Source of the DNA: Anaerolineaceae bacterium
GTDB lineage: Bacteria > Chloroflexota > Anaerolineae > Anaerolineales > Anaerolineaceae
Length of the DNA: 42,231 nt
Reading direction: 5' to 3'
Assembly: GCA_003446605.1 (NCBI GenBank)
Contig: DMDF01000184.1
Span: 1 to 42,231, forward strand
Shown: piece by piece, positions 40,334-42,231 of the stretch
Layout of the letters: every line of letters starts with the position of its first letter
Numbering within the stretch: position 1 is the first letter of the stretch
Made by a program: the position numbers and the translations under genes
Notes under the pieces: generated by a model
The model's database searches: none
Told to the model about the DNA's origin: nothing
The model's input: only the letters and a program-made list of their open reading frames with translations

Positions 40334-42231
40334 TTAACTTCTACGTCGATTGTTGCTGCGACCGCGATTTCCGCCCCTATCATTCTTTTCATTGCTGCCA
40401 TTAAGATGTTTATCATTCTCACGCGCTTCTTCCACACTCCAGCCTTCCAGAGCTGCGATATGGGAAAGACGAACTTTACCGCTGCGCGGATCGATATCGG
40501 TGATCATCACAGACAGCTCATCTCCTTCCGCTGCCACATCCTGTACTGTTTTGATGTGTTCAAGGCTGAGCTGTGAGATATGTACCAATCCCTCAACACC
40601 GGGTAGGATCTCAACAAAAGCGCCGAAGTCAACGACTTTGGTGACTTTTCCGGTATAGATGCGACCGACCACAGGTGTTTCGATCAACCTCTCGATATAT
40701 GCGCGAGCGTTCATCTCATCGGTCTTGTCGGTGGCTGCAATGAACACCGTTCCATCTTCTGCGATATCGATTTGAGTTTTAGTCTCTTCTTGAATGGCGC
40801 GGATGGTTTTTCCTCCGGGTCCAATGATCGCTCCGATCTTGTCAACCGGAATTTGGACGGTGGTGATACGAGGAACGAAATCCTTCAACCCCGGTCTGGG
40901 AGTTGCAATGACCTCGGTGATTTTACCCAAGATGAAAAGACGTGCGTCTTTGGCTTGCGCTAAAGCTTGTGACATGATCTCAGGAGTGATACCTTTGATC
41001 TTGATATCCATTTGTAGTGCAGTGATGCCATCAGCAGTACCGGCGACTTTGAAATCCATATCGCCGAGATGATCTTCCAGCCCCTGGATGTCGGTCAGAA
41101 CGGTATATTGCTCCCCTTCTTTGATTAAACCCATAGCAATACCGGCTACCGGCGCCTTGATGGGTACACCGGTATCCATCAGCGCCAGGGTTGAGCCGCA
41201 AACGGACGCCATGGAGGTGGACCCGTTTGAGGAGAAGACTTCTGAGACCAGACGCATGGTGTATGGGAAAGTATTCTTGTCGGGAAGGACCGGGATGAGA
41301 GCGCGTTCTGCCAGCGCTCCGTGCCCAATTTCGCGACGGGAGCGGTGTAACCGCTGCACCTCACCGGTCGAGAAGGGTGGAAAGGTGTAGTGATGGATGT
41401 ATCGCTTTGATTCGGTGGGTGTGAGGTCATCGATCTCCTGCGCTTCTTTTGGGGTACCAAGAGTAGCCAGAGTCATGACCTGTGTTTCTCCACGGGTGAA
41501 AAGACCTGAACCATGTGCGCGCGGGCTTGTATCCACTTCGCACCAGATAGGTCGGATCTGTTTGGGGTCTCTGCCGTCCGGGCGGATGGATTCGTTCAGG
41601 ATGCGATCACGAACGACCTTTTTGTAAGCATCGTGAAAAGCTTCAGCGGCGTCGTGCAGAAGGGTAGCGTTATCTTCCTCTGTTTCAGTTTCATATTCCG
41701 CTAAAAGGTTTTTTTGAATGGTATCGATTGCGCTATCCAGTTCGGCTTTGGTGTGAGGTGTTTCCAGTGCCGTTTGAATCGAACGGGCAACTTTATCGTA
41801 CACTTGTGTTAAGAGCGCTTCATCAATCGATTTCACGTTTACTTCGCGCTTTGCTTTTCCGACTTCTGCTGCCATCTTTTCCTGTACCTCAATGACTGCC
41901 TGGATGGATTCATGTCCAAAACTGATCGCAGCGACCATGTCGTCTTCAGTAACCTCGTTTGAACCACATTCCACCATCAAAATGGCATCCTTGGTGCCTG
42001 CCAGACGCAGGTCGAGATCTGAGATATCCATTTGCTCGAAGGTAGGATCAATGACAAATTCGCCGTCAATTCTTCCGATGCGCACCGCGCCCACCGGACC
42101 AGCCCAGGGAATATCAGATATAAGCATTGCCGCTGAAGCTGCGTTGATCGCCATGATATCCAGTGGATTCTCCCCATCGGAGGAGATGGGGAACATGATG
42201 ACCTGAACCTCGTTGCGCATATTCTGATCGA
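40334..42231 (-). CDS. pnp: Polyribonucleotide nucleotidyltransferase (5' end outside window)
   Basis: Phosphorolytic 3'-5' exoribonuclease of mRNA decay. About 630 codons are visible and the frame is open to the window edge; roughly the first 80 residues of a usual 700-residue protein are missing. Seen in order: the rest of the first RNase PH core, the all-helical linker, the second core (RPDGRDPKQIRPI, SPRAHGSGLFTRGETQV, catalytic-region DGITALQMDIK), a KH domain (IGAIIGPGGKTIRAIQEET), an S1 domain (GKVTKVVDFGAFVEILPG) and a Gly-Arg-Asn-rich tail. It converges on murE across a shared terminator. Confidence 0.96.
   Translation of the reverse strand, partial: DQNMRNEVQVIMFPISSDGENPLDIMAINAASAAMLISDIPWAGPVGAVRIGRIDGEFVIDPTFEQMDISDLDLRLAGTKDAILMVECGSNEVTEDDMVAAISFGHESIQAVIEVQEKMAAEVGKAKREVNVKSIDEALLTQVYDKVARSIQTALETPHTKAELDSAIDTIQKNLLAEYETETEEDNATLLHDAAEAFHDAYKKVVRDRILNESIRPDGRDPKQIRPIWCEVDTSPRAHGSGLFTRGETQVMTLATLGTPKEAQEIDDLTPTESKRYIHHYTFPPFSTGEVQRLHRSRREIGHGALAERALIPVLPDKNTFPYTMRLVSEVFSSNGSTSMASVCGSTLALMDTGVPIKAPVAGIAMGLIKEGEQYTVLTDIQGLEDHLGDMDFKVAGTADGITALQMDIKIKGITPEIMSQALAQAKDARLFILGKITEVIATPRPGLKDFVPRITTVQIPVDKIGAIIGPGGKTIRAIQEETKTQIDIAEDGTVFIAATDKTDEMNARAYIERLIETPVVGRIYTGKVTKVVDFGAFVEILPGVEGLVHISQLSLEHIKTVQDVAAEGDELSVMITDIDPRSGKVRLSHIAALEGWSVEEARENDKHLNGSNEKNDRGGNRGRSNNRRRS

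Noticed and set aside
1..42231. CRISPR array, insertion sequence, prophage or toxin-antitoxin module
   Set aside because: No spaced direct repeats, transposase, integrase or phage-like genes were found; MazG here is the housekeeping enzyme, not part of a mazEF pair.

Overview
The window looks like a chromosomal backbone segment of a bacterium of moderate G+C. My best guess is phylum Chloroflexota, class Anaerolineae. That guess rests on the overall protein character (EF-Tu with a DMPGHRDY G3 region, zinc-type S4, S14, L24 and L36, a GAF-rich SpoIIE phosphatase) and on gene order. No 16S rRNA is present, so placement is inference. I saw no phage, transposon, integron or CRISPR array.

Layout, left to right. 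1-5.9 kb: a truncated membrane glycosyltransferase, urocanase hutU on the minus strand, an FmdB-type zinc ribbon protein, then a flippase-like membrane protein and an FAD oxidoreductase. 5.9-9.5 kb: dnaA and ribonuclease J. The dnaA promoter (TTGTAC-17-TAGAAT) lies next to an array of AACCTT/AAGGTT sites. No convincing DnaA-box cluster was found. 9.5-17 kb, all minus: an RsbV/RsbW/RsbU-type partner-switching module (STAS protein, HATPase kinase, six-GAF PP2C phosphatase), then an MBL-fold protein, a small unknown protein, mutY with an intact Nudix box, and pcm.

17.3-35 kb: one long plus-strand translation block. tRNA-Thr(TGT), tRNA-Tyr(GTA), tRNA-Thr(GGT) and tuf lead into rpsJ, then the S10, spc and alpha operons in near-canonical order (rplC to secY, adk, rpmJ, rpsM, rpsK, rpsD, rpoA, rplQ), then truA, rplM, rpsI and a strong terminator. 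map and infA are missing between adk and rpmJ. rpmJ has its own promoter, TTGGAC-18-TATAAT. A 205-base, hairpin-rich spacer separates rpsJ from rplC.

35-42 kb: a MazG protein whose N-terminus looks like the remnant of a YabN-type tetrapyrrole methylase, a tryptophanase (minus), an unknown membrane-anchored protein, an AtpZ/AtpI-like protein, murE and the 3' part of pnp (minus).

The window is mostly ordinary housekeeping. The best leads are the palindrome array at the dnaA promoter, the decayed methylase-MazG fusion, the rplC leader, the altered metal site in the MBL protein, and several genes whose -10 box sits only 6-8 bases before the start codon, as expected for leaderless mRNAs. All coordinates and motifs were read by eye; no similarity search or folding was run.
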